A stretch of DNA of 64,000 bases from Lingula anatina (GCF_001039355.2 NW_019776044.1:1-64000); one strand, 5' to 3'. Shown: positions 45,676 to 58,009, counted from the stretch's first letter. The notes: a model not told the origin generated them from the letters alone. Made by a program: numbers and translations.

Positions 45676-48600
45676 CTTCTACAGTGAGATATCCTGTGGA
45701 GGTGCTCTCACCAGCTTCATTGACAGCTTTCACCATGTACTCCCCTTCATCTGCATCTGATACCTCAAGTATAACCAGCTTACAGACACCTCTATCATAA
45801 GTGACTTTGTAGTTGGAAGTAAGTTCTAGTTCATCTTCATCTAAGTACCATTTCACCTGAGGCATGGGGACCCCAGTGACTCGGCATTCTAGAGTGACTG
45901 AGTGCCTCTCTCGGCAAGTGACATCAGTCAATGGTATCTCAAACACGGGTGCTGTCAACTCTGTTATTTCTACTGTTGTCTCCCTTTGTTCTGGCTTTTC
46001 AAATTCAAACTGCACTGTGGTAGTTGTCTGCTGCCTTTCAATTGTAGTTGTCCCAAATTCTGTTTCCATAACCTCAAAAGATTTTTCAACTTGTGTTCTC
46101 TCCTGTGGGCCTCCTTCTTCTGGGCCTTTCTCAATGGAGATAGCTTCTTGGAATGTTTGTGGTTGTGGCTTTTGTGTAGTTATTTCAACATCAACTGGTT
46201 GTGGTTGTTTTTCAACCAAGATGGTCTCTTGGAACATCTCAGGCGCCATTTCTTGGGGAAGTTCTATTGTTTCTGGTTTTTGTGAAACCAGTATAGTGTC
46301 TCCTGCCATCTCCAATTCTTGGAGTGTTTTTTGAACAGTTACAGTCTCCTCAGATGTCTGCTCTATTTCTGGTTTCTTTCGGACAACATCAGTTCTGACC
46401 TCCACCCAAGATTTCTTGTCTTCTATAACAGTTTCTTCAAATGTTTCCTCTTCTTCTTCCACTTCTTGTTCGGGTTTTTCAACAGTGATGGTCTCTCTAA
46501 ATTTCTCTTCATCCTCGGGTTTTGGTTTCTGAACAAGATCAGTTCTCACCTCAACCCATGATTTCTTTTCTTCCACAACAGTTTCCTCGAACATTTCTTC
46601 TTCCTCCTCCTCTTCTTCTGGCTTATCTTCTTCAGGCCCAAGCACTTGAAGAAACGCAGTGGATGTACACTCTCCTGCTGCATTCTCTGCCTTAACCATG
46701 TAATCTCCTTCATCCTCAGGTACAACTTTCAAGATAATAAGTGTGGCTACATTGCGCTCATAAGTCATTACAAATGTTTCTTCAGTTTCTTCGATTTCTT
46801 CTTCATCCAAATACCATGTGACTTTAGGTGTTGGTACTCCTCTAACAATGACCTGGAATTTTACTTGTTTTCCTTCCCTGGTGGTAACATCTTCCAGCAT
46901 GTTATCAAAGCTAGGCGCAACTAGTAGGCTATCCTCAGGCACCTCAACAGTCTCCACCTTTTGTGTTACTAGAATACTTTCTTCGGAGGTTTCAACTTCT
47001 TCTGGTTTCTGAACCAATGGGGTTTCTTCAATTTCAAATTTCTGAGTTAGCTGAACAGGAACAACTTGTTCTTCTTCCAAGGTCATTTTTGGAGTAGTTG
47101 ATGTGATAGAGTCTACCAATATCTCTTGTGCTTGAGACACAATAACACTGGATACTTCTTCTGCATATTGTTTTATCTCCTGCATTTCCTCCTCACTCCA
47201 GGTTTCTTGCACTGTGACTTCAGATTTCTCATCAGCTTTACCTAATTCAACCAAAGATTCTTTGGCACTCTTAGCTTCCTCTGAGACCTCACTAGGTGTC
47301 TGTTCAGTAGATTCTTCAACAGTTAATGAGACCTGTTCCTGTGTCATTGTTTGTGGGGCTTGTGTCTCTGCTGATGTTAACTCTGTTCTTACTTCCTCCA
47401 TCTCCTTCTTTTCTTCCAGAGCAGATGCAACTTCAGCTGCCTCTTCTAGCTCTGCTGGAGCTTTCTGTTCTTCAGCTCTAGTCTCTGCAGTTTGTTTTTC
47501 TGCTTCAGCAAGGTCACTTACTATCTCATCTGAAGAAGGTGTTTCCCTACTTTCAGGAACAACCTCCTCTGTCATCTCTGGTATTGTGATTGCCTGTTGT
47601 TCCTCTGTTCTTGATTGTTCTGTAACCTTATCAGCACCAGCCAAGTCAACCCTGACTTCTTCGGTGCCTTTGGTTTCTTCTTCAACTGGAGCAACGTGTT
47701 CAGCAGCCTCTTGTTCTGTGATTGTCTTTTGCTCTGGTGTTCTAGTTTCTTCTGCAGCTTTCTCAGCACCAACCAAATCAACCCTGACTTCTTCGGTGCC
47801 TTTGGTTTCTTCTTCAACTGGTGCAACATGTTCAGCAGCCTCTTGTTCTAAGACTGCCTTTTGTTCTACTGTTCTAGTTTCTTCTGCAGCTTTCTCAGCA
47901 CCAGCCAAATCAACTCTGACTTCTTCAGTGCCTTTGGTCTCTTCTTCAATTGGAGCCACATGTTCAGCAGCCTCTTGTTCTAAGACAGCCTTTTGTTCTG
48001 CTGTTCTAGTTTCTTCTGCAGCTTTCTCAGCACCAGCCAAATCAACTCTGACTTCTTCAGTGTCTTTGGTTTCTTCTTCCTCTGGAGTCACATGTTCAGC
48101 AGCCTCTTGTTCTGTGATTGTCTTTTGCTCTGCTGTTCTAGTTTCTTCTGCAGCTTTCTCAGCACCAACCAAATCAACCCTGACTTCTTCGGTGCCTTTG
48201 GTTTCTTCTTCAACTGGTGCAACATGTTCAGCAGCCTCTTGTTCTAAGACTGCCTTTTGTTCTACTGTTCTAGTTTCTTCTGCAGCTTTCTCAGCACCAG
48301 CCAAATCAACTCTGACTTCTTCAGTGCCTTTGGTCTCTTCTTCAATTGGAGCCACATGTTCAGCAGCCTCTTGTTCTAAGACAGCCTTTTGTTCTGCTGT
48401 TCTAGTTTCTTCTGCAGCTTTCTCAGCACCAGCCAAATCAACTCTGACTTCTTCAGTGCCTTTGGTTTCTTCTTCCTCTGGAGTCACATGTTCAGCAGCC
48501 TCTTGTTCTGTGATTGTCTTTTGTTCTGCTGTTCTAGTTTCTTCTGCAGCTTTCTCAGCACCAGCCAAATCAACCCTGACTTCTTCAGTGCCTTTGGTTT

Positions 48601-50910
48601 CTTCTTCAACTGGAGCCACATGTTCAGCAGCCTCTTGTTCTAAGACTGCCTTTTGTTCTGCTGTTCTAGTTTCTTCTGCAGCTTTCTCAGCACCAGCCAA
48701 ATCAACTCTGACTTCTTCAGTGCCTTTGGTTTCTTCTTCAACTGGAGCCACATGTTCAGCAGCCTCTTGTTCTGTGATTGTCTTTTGCTCTGCTGTTCTA
48801 GTTTCTTCTGCAGCTTTGTCAGCACCAGCCAAATCAACCCTGACTTCTTCAGTGCCTTTGGTTTCTTCTTCAACTGGAGCCTCATGTTCAGCAGCCTCTT
48901 GTTCTAAGACTGTCTTTTGTTCTGCTGTTCTAGTTTCTTCTGCAGCTTTCTCAGCACCAGCCAAATCAACTCTGACTTCTTCAGTGCCTTTGGTTTCTTC
49001 TTCAACTGGAGCCACATGTTCAGCAGCCTCTTGTTCTGTGATTGTCTTTTGCTCTGCTGTTCTAGTTTCTTCTGCAGCTTTGTCAGCACCAGCCAAATCA
49101 ACCCTGACTTCTTCAGTGCCTTTGGTTTCTTCTTCAACTGGAGCCACATGTTCAGCAGCCTCTTGTTCTAAGACTGTCTTTTGTTCTGCTGTTCTAGTTT
49201 CTTCTGCAGCTTTCTCAGCACCAGCCAAATCAACTCTGACTTCTTCAGTGCCTTTGGTTTCTTCTTCAACTGGAGCCTCATGTTCAGCAGCCTCTTGTTC
49301 AGTGATTGTCTTTTGTTCTATTGCTCTTGTTTCTTCTGCAGCTTTCTCAGCACCAGCCAAATCAACTCTGACTTCTTCAGTGCCTTTGGTTTCTTCTTCC
49401 TCTGGAGCCACATGTTCAGCAGCCTCTTGTTCTGTGATTGTCTTTTGCTCTGCTGTTCTAGTTTCTTCTGCAGCTTTGTCAGCACCAGCCAAATCAACCC
49501 TGACTTCTTCAGTGCCTTTGGTTTCTTCTTCAACTGGAGCCACATGTTCAGCAGCCTCTTGTTCTAAGACTGTCTTTTGTTCTGCTGTTCTAGTTTCTTC
49601 TGCAGCTTTCTCAGCACCAGCCAAATCAACTCTGACTTCTTCAGTGCCTTTGGTTTCTTCTTCAATTGGAGCTTCGTGTTCAGCAGCCTCTTGTTCTAAG
49701 TCTGCCTTTTGTTCTTCTGTTCTAGTTTCTTCTGCAGCTTTCGCAGCACCAGCCAAATCAACTCTGACTTCTTCAGTGCCTTTGGTTTCTTCTTCAACTG
49801 GAGCCACATGTTCAGCAGCCTCTTGTTCAGCAATTGTTTGTTGTTCTTCAGTAAGAGCTTTGGTACCTTTTGCTTCAGAGGGTTTTAATTCAACAATTAT
49901 CTGCTCTTCACCCTTTGTTTCTTCACCCACATCAGGCAAAACATCTTCTGAAACCATGTGTTCAGTGATGTGCTTTTGCTCTGATGCCCTACTTTCAGGC
50001 ACAGCTCTTTCAGCTTCCCCAAGTTCTTGTATAGTTTCTTCAGGTTGAACAGAAGTCTGTTTAGGACCATCTTTGAAGTCTTCTATTGTTTGTTCAACTG
50101 TTTCAATTTGCTGTTGTACTGTCCTAGACTCTGGCCTTTTTGGAACAGTGGTTTGAAGCTCAGCTGACACTTCCTCATCTTTCATGGCATGTTCTTCCAA
50201 AGCATCATAGAATTCCTCTTCAGCTACCTCTTCGGTTGTTGTCATTAGCTGAGGTTGTGCTACCATTTCTTTACGTTCAGTCTCTGGCTTTGCTACTTCA
50301 ACTGTGATCTCCTTTCTCTCAGCAACATCTGGTTGGATTTCTGCTGGTATTTCTTCAACAACGAGTTGTTCCTCAACTGGCCCTTGAGCTGCAGCCCTCA
50401 TTTCTGTTGTTGATGGAGCTGGTTTTCCAAATTCAATGATAATCTCTTGTTTCTGTAACTGCTGAGGAGTAGTCTCAAAAGATACCTCACTCACAAAGTC
50501 TGTTTCATCTTTGGCTACTTGTTGCTCAACTTTCTTCTCTTCCTGAGAAATTTTGGAAGAATCAAAGGTAACTGTGACTTCTCCTGGTGTTACAGACATT
50601 TCTGAGACACTAACAGGTAAGTCCTTGGCTTCCTCAGGTTTCATGTCTTGAGGAGTAGCTTCAAACACCTCTTCAGAAAGCTGAGTCTTCCAAGTTTTGG
50701 CCGTAACCTCTGATTTTTCAGATTCTCCACTGGAAAACTGCTCGTGAATGTGGGCTCTGAGTCTCTCTAGTTCTTCAACAATTTGGTGTGTTTCTGACAG
50801 CAATGTGACCTGATCAGTGCTGGCAAGCCTGACTGGGGAAGCTGACCCTACTGAGGCTGATGACATCAAGGATTCTGAAGCTTCTTCCGTATCAGCAACA
50901 TATTCATAGG
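45676..50910 (-). CDS. 5.2-kb exon: 44-residue repeat array and two Ig domains
   Basis: Phase 1 in and out, 5,235 bp. In order: (S)YEYVADTEEASESLMSSAS and a Glu-rich leader with KPETERKE-type text; 17 copies of a 44-residue unit (about 49,813-47,580); an acidic linker; an Ig domain (VAPSFDNMLEDVTTREGKQ to STAFLQVLG, about 46,930-46,640) lacking the B-strand Cys; a second linker with two copies of ...SWVEVRTD(L/V)V; and a final Ig domain (TAPVFEIPLTDVTCRERHS to GYLTVE, about 45,960-45,676). The repeat region is acidic and probably helical or disordered. Its left end (transcript upstream part, 49575-50910) is duplicated at 54812-56147. Confidence 0.95.
47580..49813 (-). repeat. 132-bp coding tandem array (17 units of 44 residues)
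   Basis: The unit reads HVAPVEEETKGTEEVRVDLA, then GAEKAAEETRTAEQKTITEQ, then EAAE, repeated 17 times at exact 132-bp spacing. Units alternate between KTITEQ and K(T/A)VLEQ versions, giving higher-order structure: units 11-13 are repeated almost exactly as units 14-16 (396 bp apart), including the rare HVTPEEEE and LVGAEK variants. Confidence 0.95.
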
Positions 50911-51109
50911 CTGTAAAAGAAGATAAGCAATCAAACGTGTGCCATCCCAAATCTGACAAAATTTATAAATACAAGAGTATAAGAGTCTATAAATACTGCA
51001 AAGCTAAAAACTGATATGTTAAAGAAAATACAATTTGTCTATCAGAATACACTTTTAACAATAAATAAGATTATGGTTACAAACAATAAACATCTGGTAT
51101 CAAACTTAC

Positions 51110-52051
51110 ATTCAACCTCCAGCATAGCAGATGTTATAGCCTGGCCTGCAATATTCCTAGCCACACACTTGTATTCTCCAGAATCTTGAGGGAAGACTTC
51201 TACTATCATCAGAGTGCAGGAGTGAGACTCTGGGCTATACTCCATCTTAAAGTCCTGGTTCTCTTTAAGCAGTTTATTGTTCTTGTACCAGGTGATTGTG
51301 GGTGAGGGAGTGCCAGTGACTTCACAGCAAAATTTCACCTCCTCTCCATCCATGACTTTCAGAGACATGAGACCCCAAGTGAACTGTGGTGCTACTGCCC
51401 ACTCAGGGACTTCCTCTGGCACCACATACTCTTCCTGCAGCATAACTTCTTTCTCTGACTCGGACAAAGTCTCAGTCCAGTACTCCTCTGTCTCTTCCAC
51501 ATCTGATGTTGTGATTTCACTCTCTTTGGATACCATGGTACGGATTTCATGTTTCACTGTCCCATCAACCTCTTCTGTGTGAGTCTCCTCTCTGCGCACC
51601 TCAGTGCTCTTTTTCTCTGGGTGTTCCAAACTGATAATGACTTGCTGAGTCTGGCGTACTTCAGGAGAAACCTCTTCACTTTTTGGCTGCACCACAATGG
51701 AGCTGGTCTCACTGGGGGCACCCTGAATTTCAATGTCCATCTTGTACCCTTGAGGCTGTGGTTGTAAAACTTGCTGCACTTCCGCTGTGCTTGTGACTGG
51801 CTTGTGTGGTTCAAATTTGATCTCGTATTCCTGAGAGGCATCTCTGTACTCCTGGACCTCCACTGTCTCCTGGTAATGCTCCTCATCTTCTCCTGGAACA
51901 GGCTGTTCTGGAGACTGGATCCGGATTTGAAGCTCCTCCGGCAGCTGTTGCTGAGATATCTGTGTCATCTGGGTATGAACATCTGTATCTTTTACCACTT
52001 TGTAAGATTTCTCTTCTTCAGAGGAATCAAAGGACTGCTCCGATTCTGATG
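51110..52051 (-). CDS. Acidic linker and Ig domain (copy 1)
   Basis: Phase 1 in and out, 942 bp. It starts (T)SESEQSFDSSEEEKSYKVV, continues with a ~200-codon Glu/Gln/Val-rich linker, and ends with an Ig domain: VAPQFTWGLMSLKVMDGEEV, KFCCEVTGTPSPTITWYKNN, QDSGEYKCVARNIAGQAITS, to LEVE. Both Cys are present. Duplicate: 56345-57289. Confidence 0.93.
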
Positions 52052-52264
52052 CTAAAAACCAAATGAGCATGATTTATGGCAATGTCAACAGAGCAAATTC
52101 ATCAAATTCATCACTTTTAAATTCATAAAGTATATTACAAAATTTTAAAACATATAAAAAATGGGGGAACCTTTGTTTCTTTTTCACCTGTATGATATCT
52201 ATTATTAAGAAATTCTAAGTAATTCTAAGGTTGGCAATTAATCTTTATATAATTGTGAACTTAC

Positions 52265-52780
52265 TTATTATAATGAGCCTGCATGTTGTCTCGGCCATGC
52301 CAAAGTCATTGACTGCTATTGCCATGTATTCTCCTTTATCCTCAGGGAAGACCTCTGGGATAAGAAGAATGCTGTCCCCTCTTTCACGGTCAGTGCCCAG
52401 TCTGAAGTCAGGTCCTGGTTCAACAAGTTTTTTATTATGAAACCATGTGATTGTTGGTGCTGGGTAACCTGTGAATTTCACATGGAAAGTGACACTGTCT
52501 CCATCCATGACATTCTGTGAGCAGAGAGGCTTGATGAAGTCTGGTGCCTCACCAATCACAACTGGCTGTTCTTCTGGCACTTGTTCTTCTACAGGCATTT
52601 CAACTGGCTCTGTTGGGGAACGTTCACCCTCTTTTTCAGGGAATTTTTCTTGTTCAGACTCAGATTTTGAGGAAGATTCTGATGAGGCTGGTAGCTTGCC
52701 TGCAGTAGCCTGCTCTGCTGGTTTTTCTGTTACTGGGACCTTATCCCCAGGGGCTGGTTTTAGTTCAACAGTCTTTGGCT
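52265..52780 (-). CDS. Ser/Glu linker and Ig domain (copy 1)
   Basis: Phase 1 in and out, 516 bp. It starts (K)PKTVELKPAPGDKVPVTEK, with a Ser/Glu run (ASSESSSKSESEQEKFPEKE), then GEAPDFIKPLCSQNVMDGDS, VTFHVKFTGYPAPTITWFHN and EDKGEYMAIAVNDFG, to RLIII. Both core Cys positions are non-Cys (Val and Ala). Duplicate: 57497-58009, one codon shorter. Confidence 0.93.
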
Positions 52781-53079
52781 CTATAAACAAAGATATAAAA
52801 ATTATTTTCCTTTTAAAACCTTAAAACTCTTTGTACATCATTTTAAACAAAATTTAACTTGAAGGGCTATACATTAGCTTAATTCACTTCAATATCCACT
52901 AAACCAACAGAAAAATTTACCTGGGTTCCAAGTAATTTTGTGAACAAGAACCAAAACCATCTTTGGCCTTTTCATTAATTGGTGTAATTGTAAATACTAC
53001 CTGTAACTGACCTGCCATATAAACAGTCATTTTTTTGGCATTTAATTTTATAATAACTTCAACGGAAAATCAAACTCAC

Positions 53080-53297
53080 TGTTAACAACAAGAGTGGTAG
53101 TACAAGACATCTCTCCCAGCTCATTCTCAGCCTTGCATACATAGTCCCCTGCATCCTCAGGTGTCACATTAAATATCTTCAACACAGAGACTTTCTCCAT
53201 GACATCCACCTGAAGGTGTTTGCTGGGCATGACTTCCAGCCCATTGACATGCCATGTGACCTTAGGCTTGGGCTCAGCCTCTATCTCAACTTTAAGT
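53080..53297 (-). CDS. Ig domain, B to G strands (copy 1)
   Basis: Phase 2 in, phase 1 out. It encodes LKVEIEAEPKPKVTWHVNGL, EVMPSKHLQVDVMEKVSVLK and EDAGDYVCKAENELGEMSCT, to LVVN. The B strand lacks Cys; the F strand has it. Duplicate: 58310-58527. Confidence 0.92.
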
Positions 53298-53562
53298 CTG
53301 TAAATAAACACTTGTATTTAAAATCTTCTGACTTGCCTTTTTTTCTTCTGTAAAAGATTTTTAACATTTTTATAAAACAAGGTTTTGTCCATTTAACCTT
53401 CAAGCTTTTATTTTAATTTAAACTTCCTTTCTTCATTTTCAAAACAAGAATTGCATGACTATAACTACAAAATAGGACACTACCACCCGTCTTCTGAACA
53501 GTTTCTTTATATGTCATGGCTGAGAAATCCATAAAACAGGGTAAGAACAAATGGGAACCTAC

Positions 53563-53743
53563 ACAGCGGTTTCTCCCTCTGTGACCTCTGTCGTCTGCTT
53601 CAGTGTCTTGGTGAACTCTGGGGATTGCTGCTCAATTACAGTCAAGTGCCTCTCTGTCTCACCTTCTGACTCGGAAATCTGTGAGATGGTTTCTTTCTTG
53701 ACGACAGTAGTTGTGGTCTCAATGATAGGACCCTCTTCTGGAC
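53563..53743 (-). CDS. Linker and Ig A-strand (copy 1)
   Basis: Phase 1 in, phase 2 out. It encodes (S)PEEGPIIETTTTVVKKETI, SQISESEGETERHLTVIEQQ, then SPEFTKTLKQTTEVTEGETA and V. The split Val codon joins LKVEIE of the next exon. Duplicate: 58793-58973. Confidence 0.9.
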
Positions 53744-54028
53744 CTGAATTTTTATATATGGCATATGACTGATAACTTTCTTTTAAAAAATAATAATTTT
53801 AATTTGCCTCATTGCTCAGAAATTGTCTAACCATAAGCTGTGTACACATTTTATTTCTAAAACAGCTAAACTATGCCTTTTAACCCAAAAACTAATAAGT
53901 CAATACGTATACAATGCTGGTTCTTAACATAAATATCTTTTTTTTTATTTCTATGTATTTTTATGAACTATCATCAGTTGACATCGTTATCAAAATATCA
54001 TCAAAATGAGTCATTCTAATACACTTAC

Positions 54029-54278
54029 TCTGCACAATCAAATTGGCAGAGATGGTAGCTTTGCCCACTGGGTTGGTGGCTGTCACAGAATAAACGGCGG
54101 CATCTTCAGGAAAGATACCATACATCAAAAGAGTACATTCACCAGTCTCTTCTTTATACGTGATGGTAATATCCTCATTGGGGGTCAGTTTCTCCTGGTC
54201 CCTGTACCATGTGACCTCTGGGGTAGGTTGACCAGAGACAACACAGCTGAATGTCACATCATCACCATCATTCACAAC
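54029..54278 (-). CDS. Ig domain (copy 1)
   Basis: Phase 0 in, phase 1 out. It encodes VVNDGDDVTFSCVVSGQPTP, EVTWYRDQEKLTPNEDITIT and EDAAVYSVTATNPVGKATIS, to LIVQ. B-strand Cys is present, F-strand Cys absent. Duplicate: 59257-59506, which has T in place of S in CVV(S/T)G. Confidence 0.93.
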
Positions 54279-54491
54279 CTGAAAATGTAAGAATTCACCC
54301 TTCTCATCATACATATTAAACTGCTACTACGAAATTGTTATCTATCAACTACATCTTGAGTATTTTTTTCTTTTTTTATTTGTCAAATATTTTTTCTGCT
54401 TCATAGGTTCACTCTCTGCCATTTGCAAAAGGCCAAAAGAAAGTTTTTTCACTTAGCCTCATGGTTTTAGCCAAGGCATTTTAGTTCTTAC

Positions 54492-54643
54492 CTGTGGCTG
54501 AATAGGCTTTGAGAACCTGGGGGGCTGCATGTCACCTGCCTCATCCACAACCTCCTGCTGGACCACTCTGGTCACTTCCCTGGTCTCAGACACATCCATT
54601 TTCTCTGGCTGAACCTGGATCACTTCTACAGTTTCCTCCATTT
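54492..54643 (-). CDS. Linker and Ig A-strand (copy 1)
   Basis: Phase 1 in, phase 0 out. It encodes (K)MEETVEVIQVQPEKMDVSE, TREVTRVVQQEVVDEAGDMQ, then PPRFSKPIQPQ, joining VVNDGDD. It is the last exon before the N. Upstream of it in copy 1 only about 167 bases of intron remain before the sequence breaks. Duplicate: 59721-59872. Confidence 0.9.
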
Positions 54644-54810
54644 CTTATGAAAATTTAAAAGGTATAAATTATTCTAGGCTACATAATATCAATTTAGATG
54701 CCACTACTTCATATTTGAATTTATACCATGGACAAATTGCTCTTAAGGGGAAATGAAACTTTTAATTGACAGTCAGTATAATACATCAAATGTTCGTAAG
54801 ATACTTGCGT

Positions 54811-54811
54811 N
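54811..54811. other. Single N marking an assembly join
   Basis: The only ambiguous base in the window. Left of it is intron sequence matching 60039; right of it is repeat-exon sequence matching 49575. It sits precisely where the duplication switches copies. Confidence 0.95.
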
Positions 54812-56147
54812 TTTTGTTCTTCTGTTCTAGTTTCTTCTGCAGCTTTGTCAGCACCAGCCAAATCAACCCTGACTTCTTCGGTGCCTTTGGTTTCTTCTTC
54901 AATTGGAGCCTCATGTTCAGCAGCCTCTTGTTCTAAGACTGCCTTTTGTTCTTCTGTTCTAGTTTCTTCTGCAGCTTTTTCAGCACCAGCCAAATCAACT
55001 CTGACTTCTTCAGTGCCTTTGGTTTCTTCTTCAACTGGAGCCACATGTTCAGCAGCCTCTTGTTCAGCAATTGTTTGTTGTTCTTCAGTAAGAGCTTCGG
55101 TACCTTTTGCTTCAGAGGGTTTTAATTCAACAATTATCTGCTCTTCACCCTTTGTTTCTTCACCCACATCAGGCAAAACATCTTCTGAAACCATGTGTTC
55201 AGTGATGTGCTTTTGCTCTGATGCCCTACTTTCAGGCACAGCTCTTTCAGCTTCCCCAAGTTCTTGTATAGTTTCTTCAGGTTGAACAGAAGTCTGTTTA
55301 GGACCATCTTTGAAGTCTTCTATTGTTTGTTCAACTGTTTCAATTTGCTGTTGTACTGTCCTAGACTCTGGCCTTTTTGGAACAGTGGTTTGAAGCTCAG
55401 CTGACACTTCCTCATCTTTCATGGCATGTTCTTCCAGAGCATCATAGAATTCCTCTTCAGCTGCCTCTTCGGTTGTTGTCATTAGCTGAGGTTGTGCTAC
55501 CATTTCTTTACGTTCAGTCTCTGGCTTTGCTACTTCAACTGTGATCTCCTTTCTCTCAGTAACATCTGGTTGGATTTCTGCTGGTATTTCTTCAACAACG
55601 TGTTGTTCCTCAACTGGCCCTTGAGCTGCAGCCCTCATTTTTGCTGTTGATGGAGCTGGTTTTCCAAATTCAATGATAACCTCTTGTTTCTGTAACTGCT
55701 GAGGAGTAGTCTCAAAAGATACCTCACTCACAAAGTCTGTTTCATCTTTGGCTACTTGTTGCTCAACTTTCTTCTCTTCCTGAGAAATTTTGGAAGAATC
55801 AAAGGTAACTGTGACTTCTCCTGGTGTTACAGACATTTCTGAGACACTAACAGGTAAGTCCTTGGCTTCCTCAGGTTTCATGTCTTGAGGAGCAGCTTCA
55901 AACACCTCTTCAGAAAGCTGAGTCTTCCAAGTTTTGGCCGTAACCTCTGATTTTTCAGATTCTCCACTGGAAAACTGCTCGTGAATGTGGGCTCTGAGTC
56001 TCTCTAGTTCTTCGACAATTTGGTGTGTTTCTGACAGCAATGTGACCTGATCAGTGCTGGCAAGCCTGACTGGGGAAGCTGACCCTACTGAGGCTGATGA
56101 CATCAAGGATTCTGAAGCTTCTTCCGTATCAGCAACATATTCATAGG
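54812..56147 (-). CDS. Truncated copy of the 44-residue-repeat exon (copy 2)
   Basis: Phase 1 start (S)YEYVADTEEASESLMSSAS, as in 45676-50910. The leader and about the first two 44-residue repeats follow, and then the exon is cut by the N with no splice donor. Beyond the N the frame runs into intron sequence and stops by chance. The remaining ~3.9 kb of the exon, with its Ig domains, is missing here. Best read as one allele of the full exon, broken by assembly rather than a real truncated exon. Confidence 0.88.
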
Positions 56148-56344
56148 CTGTAAAGAAAATAAGTAATCAAATGTGTGCCATCCCAAATCTGACAAAATTT
56201 TAAATACAAGAGTATAAGAGTCTATAAATACTGCAAAGCTAAAAACTGATATGTTAAAGAAAATACAATTTGTCTATCAGAATACACTTTTTACAATAAA
56301 TAAGATTATGGTTACAAACAACAAACATCTGCTATCAAACTTAC

Positions 56345-57289
56345 ATTCAACCTCCAGCATAGCAGATGTTATAGCCTGGCCTGCAATATTCCTAGCCACA
56401 CACTTGTATTCTCCAGAATCTTGAGGGAAGACTTCTACTATCATCAGAGTGCAGGAGTGAGACTCTGGGCTATACTCCATCTTAAAGTCCTGGTTCTCTT
56501 TAAGCAGTTTATTGTTCTTGTACCAGGTGATTGTGGGTGAGGGAGTGCCAGTGACTTCACAGCAAAATTTCACCTCCTCTCCATCCATGACTTTAAGAGA
56601 CATGAGACCCCAAGTGAACTGTGGTGCTACTGCCCACTCAGGGACTTCCTCTGGCACCACATACTCTTCCTGCAGCATAACTTCTTTCTCTGACTCGGAC
56701 AAAGTCTCAGTCCAGTACTCCTCTGTCTCTTCCACATCTGATGTTGTGATTTCACTCTCTTTGGATACCATGGTACGGATTTCATGTTTCACTGTCCCAT
56801 CAACCTCTTCTGTGTGAGTCTCCTCTCTGCGCACCTCGGTGCTCTTTTTCTCTGGGTGTTCCAAACTGATAATGACTTGCTGAGTCTGGCGTACTTCAGG
56901 AGAAACCTCTTCACTTTTTGGCTGCACCACAATGGAGCTGGTCTCACTGGGGGCACCCTGGATTTCAATGTCCATCTTGTACCCTTGAGGCTGTGGTTGT
57001 AAAACTTGCTGCACTTCCGCCGTGCTTGTGACTGGCTTGTGTGGTTCAAATTTGATCTCGTATTCCTGAGAGGCGTCTCTGTACTCCTGGACCTCCACTG
57101 TCTCCTGGTAATGCTCCTCATCTTCTTCTCCTGGAACAGGCTGTTCTGGAGACTGGATCCGGATTTGAAGCTCCTCCGGCAGCTGTTGCTGAGATATCTG
57201 TGTCATCTGGGTATGAACATCTGTATCTTTTACCACTTTGTAAGATTTCTCTTCTTCAGAGGAATCAAAGGACTGCTCCGATTCTGATG
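56345..57289 (-). CDS. Acidic linker and Ig domain (copy 2)
   Basis: Counterpart of 51110-52051, 945 bp. It has one extra Glu codon (PVPGEEDEEHY against PVPGEDEEHY); otherwise it encodes the same protein apart from scattered silent changes. Phase 1 in and out. Confidence 0.9.
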
Positions 57290-57496
57290 CTAAAAACCAA
57301 ATGAGCATGATTTATGGCAATGTCAACAGAGCAAATTCATCAAATTATAAGTATATTATAAGTATATTACAAAATTTTAAAACATATTAAAAATGGGGGA
57401 ACCTTTGTTTCTTTTACACCTGTATGATATCTATTATTAAGAAATTTTAAGTAATTCTAAGGTCGGCAATTAATCTTTATATAATTGTGAACTTAC

Positions 57497-58009
57497 TTAT
57501 TATAATGAGCCTGCATGTTGTCTCAGCCATGCCAAAGTCATTGACTGCTATTGCCATGTATTCTCCTTTATCCTCAGGGAAGACCTCTGGGATCAGAAGG
57601 ATGCTGTCCCCTCTTTCACGGTCAGTGCCCAGTCTGAAGTCAGGCCCTGGTTCAACAAGTTTTTTATTATGAAACCATGTGATTGTTGGTGCTGGGTAAC
57701 CTGTGAATTTCACATGGAAAGTGACACTGTCTCCATCCATGACATTCTGTGAGCAGAGAGGCTTGATGAAGTCTGGTGCCTCACCAATCACAACTGGCTG
57801 TTCTTCTGGCACTTGTTCTTCTACAGGCATTTCAACTGGCTCTGTTGGGGAACGTTCACCCTCTTTTTCAGGGAATTTTTCTTGTTCAGACTCAGATTTT
57901 GAGGAAGATTCTGATGAGGCTGGTAGCTTGCCTGCAGTAGCCTGCTCTGGTTTTTCTGTCACTGGGACCTTATCCCCAGGGGCTGGTTTAAGTTCAACAG
58001 TCTTTGGCT
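57497..58009 (-). CDS. Ser/Glu linker and Ig domain (copy 2)
   Basis: Counterpart of 52265-52780, 513 bp. One Ala codon is missing (TEKPEQATAG against TEKPAEQATAG). The Ig domain is unchanged, including the missing core Cys pair. Phase 1 in and out. Confidence 0.9.

Larger units (their letters stand above)
49575..54810. repeat. Copy 1 of a ~5.23-kb direct duplication
   Basis: Aligns with 54812-60039 along its whole length, exons and introns alike, with by-eye differences of about 1-2 % plus small indels. Its right end (ATACTTGCGT at 54801-54810) matches 60030-60039 and is followed by an N, after which copy 2 begins in the middle of a repeat exon. See the finding on assembly. Confidence 0.93.

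Noticed and set aside
47214-50048. A 944-codon plus-strand open frame over the 44-residue array
   Set aside because: Same cause: a repeat unit whose length is a multiple of three with no antisense stop. No domain and no splice context on the plus strand.
52265-52780. PDFRLGTD in the Ig of this exon as a further DFRxxL motif
   Set aside because: The Leu is at the wrong position and the text lies inside a folded Ig domain (C'-D strands), not in a linker.
54721-54811. Continuation of the truncated repeat exon past the N as extra protein sequence
   Set aside because: That sequence is intron, identical to 59950-60039; the open frame there is chance.
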